DNA of 64,000 nt from Blastomonas ursincola (GTDB lineage: Bacteria; Pseudomonadota; Alphaproteobacteria; Sphingomonadales; Sphingomonadaceae), in contig NZ_VDES01000003.1 in NCBI RefSeq assembly GCF_013607875.1, forward strand, positions 473,364 to 537,363, given 5' to 3'. The position numbers and the translations under genes are program-made. Shown here in pieces: positions 63,289-64,000 of the stretch. Under the pieces are notes generated by a model. That model had not been told where the DNA came from. It saw only the letters and a program-made list of their open reading frames with translations, and searched no databases. Position 1 is the first letter of the stretch. Every line of letters begins with the position of its first letter.

Positions 63289-64000
63289 TCATCGCGGGTC
63301 TCCAGCGTCGGATCGCGCGACGAAGAGACCGGCGGACTGCGGCGCGTTCGCACGAACCGCGCGCACCGGATTTGCGGTCGGAGGGTCAGCCGAACGACTT
63401 TCGGGCAGCGCTGGATCGGCGGATGCAGCGCTTTCGGGGCGCGCGACGAACAGCGGCGCGCGGGTCCAGGCATTGGGATCGGCGGCGGCGACGGTGATCG
63501 GACCGGAGAGGTCACCGCCGCCGAAGGAAGGGACCAACGAAGCGACATAGGCGCGGGTCTCGGCCGGAAGCGGGCGACCGGCCAGATACTCTTCATAGCG
63601 TCCGGGGCCCGCATTATACGCCGCGAGGAAGCCCGGCGAGCCGTAACGGTCGAACATCTCGCGCAGATACGCCGTGCCCGCCAGGATGTTGTCGCGGGGA
63701 TCGTAGGGGTTCGTGCCGAGCCGATGGCGAACGCGCAGTTCGGCCCAGGTCGCGGGCATGATCTGCATCAATCCCATCGCGCCGGCCGACGAAATCGCGC
63801 GCACAGCGCCGGCGCTTTCGGCGCGCATGACCGCGCGGATCCAGCGCTCCGGCAACCCGAACCGCTGCGCCGCCTCGGCGATGAAGCCGGCGTGGGGATC
63901 GGTGCGTGATGCGCGCGCGATGGACACGTCCTGAGCGTTCGCGGTGGCGCACGGCGGCACCGCGAACAGCAGCCCGGAAAGGAGAAGGAGAGCCGTGCGT
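63289..64000 (-). CDS. Lytic transglycosylase (VirB1-like), cut by the window edge
   Basis: At least 237 residues of a periplasmic SLT-domain murein hydrolase that opens peptidoglycan for the transfer apparatus. ERWIRAVMRAESAGAVRAISSAGAMGLMQIMPATWAEL contains the catalytic Glu and the GLMQIMP signature; FLAAYNAGPGRYEEYL is the third motif. The C-terminal 80 residues are Pro/Ala-rich. Reading upstream from the GTG at 63960, the frame stays open to the window end as a signal peptide (TALLLLSGLLFAVPPCATANAQD), so the true start lies just outside. Confidence 0.87.
   Translation of the reverse strand, partial: RTALLLLSGLLFAVPPCATANAQDVSIARASRTDPHAGFIAEAAQRFGLPERWIRAVMRAESAGAVRAISSAGAMGLMQIMPATWAELRVRHRLGTNPYDPRDNILAGTAYLREMFDRYGSPGFLAAYNAGPGRYEEYLAGRPLPAETRAYVASLVPSFGGGDLSGPITVAAADPNAWTRAPLFVARPESAASADPALPESRSADPPTANPVRAVRANAPQSAGLFVARSDAGDPR

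Overview
The window is high-GC alphaproteobacterial DNA. Protein content suggests the Sphingomonadales (Sphingomonas/Sphingopyxis/Novosphingobium type): an alphaproteobacterial SspB-like adaptor, the hisB-hisH-hisA-hisF then hisE-HIT order, a GPH transporter beside acyl-CoA dehydrogenases, and a Ti/RP4-like trb conjugation cluster ending in DUF2274. The genus cannot be fixed by eye.

Positions 1-26962 look like ordinary chromosome. They hold a GPH-type sugar symporter, a catabolic operon of three acyl-CoA dehydrogenases plus an SDR (separated by palindromic REP-like repeats), a DUF4197 protein, gmk, fumC, an SspB-like ClpXP adaptor, hisBHAF, a tiny PEP-CTERM-tagged protein, hisE, a HIT protein, a pentapeptide/LprI-domain protein, an APC permease, a Bcr/CflA exporter, dinB, a NUDIX hydrolase, gyrB, a small lipoprotein, an acyl-CoA synthetase and guaA.

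The stretch from 26963 to the right edge is accessory. It begins directly behind the guaA stop codon with a DUF4102-type tyrosine integrase preceded by repeated TGACGGTAT boxes, and an AlpA-like regulator. Next comes a recombination-scarred stretch (about 28.9-31.8 kb) with several 3' tRNA fragments: three clear and one decayed copy of the anticodon-loop-to-CCA part of a tRNA-Leu(CAA), and the 3' half of a tRNA-Arg(CCG). Single cargo genes (an NTF2/SnoaL-like protein, a PLP-dependent decarboxylase) lie between the fragments.

A cassette of sterol-desaturase-like hydroxylase, haloalkane dehalogenase and SnoaL-like protein follows, with a divergent TetR regulator (31.9-35.0 kb). Then comes a long minus-strand operon (35.5-45.7 kb). 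Read in transcription order it has a TetR regulator, DUF2147 periplasmic protein, MFS exporter, membrane fusion protein, RND pump, glycosyltransferase, CPBP membrane protease and DUF418 membrane protein. The matching outer-membrane channel and a LysR regulator run divergently across a TetR-type palindrome.

The right 16 kb is a conjugation module on the minus strand. In transcription order it is a lytic transglycosylase (cut by the window edge), a VirD2-like relaxase, traG, a CopG-type protein, (an inserted GNAT acetyltransferase on the other strand), trbB, C, D, E, J, K-like, L, F, G, I and a DUF2274 protein. This looks like an integrative and conjugative element in the 3' end of guaA carrying efflux and small-molecule-conversion cargo. 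Its far end lies outside the window.
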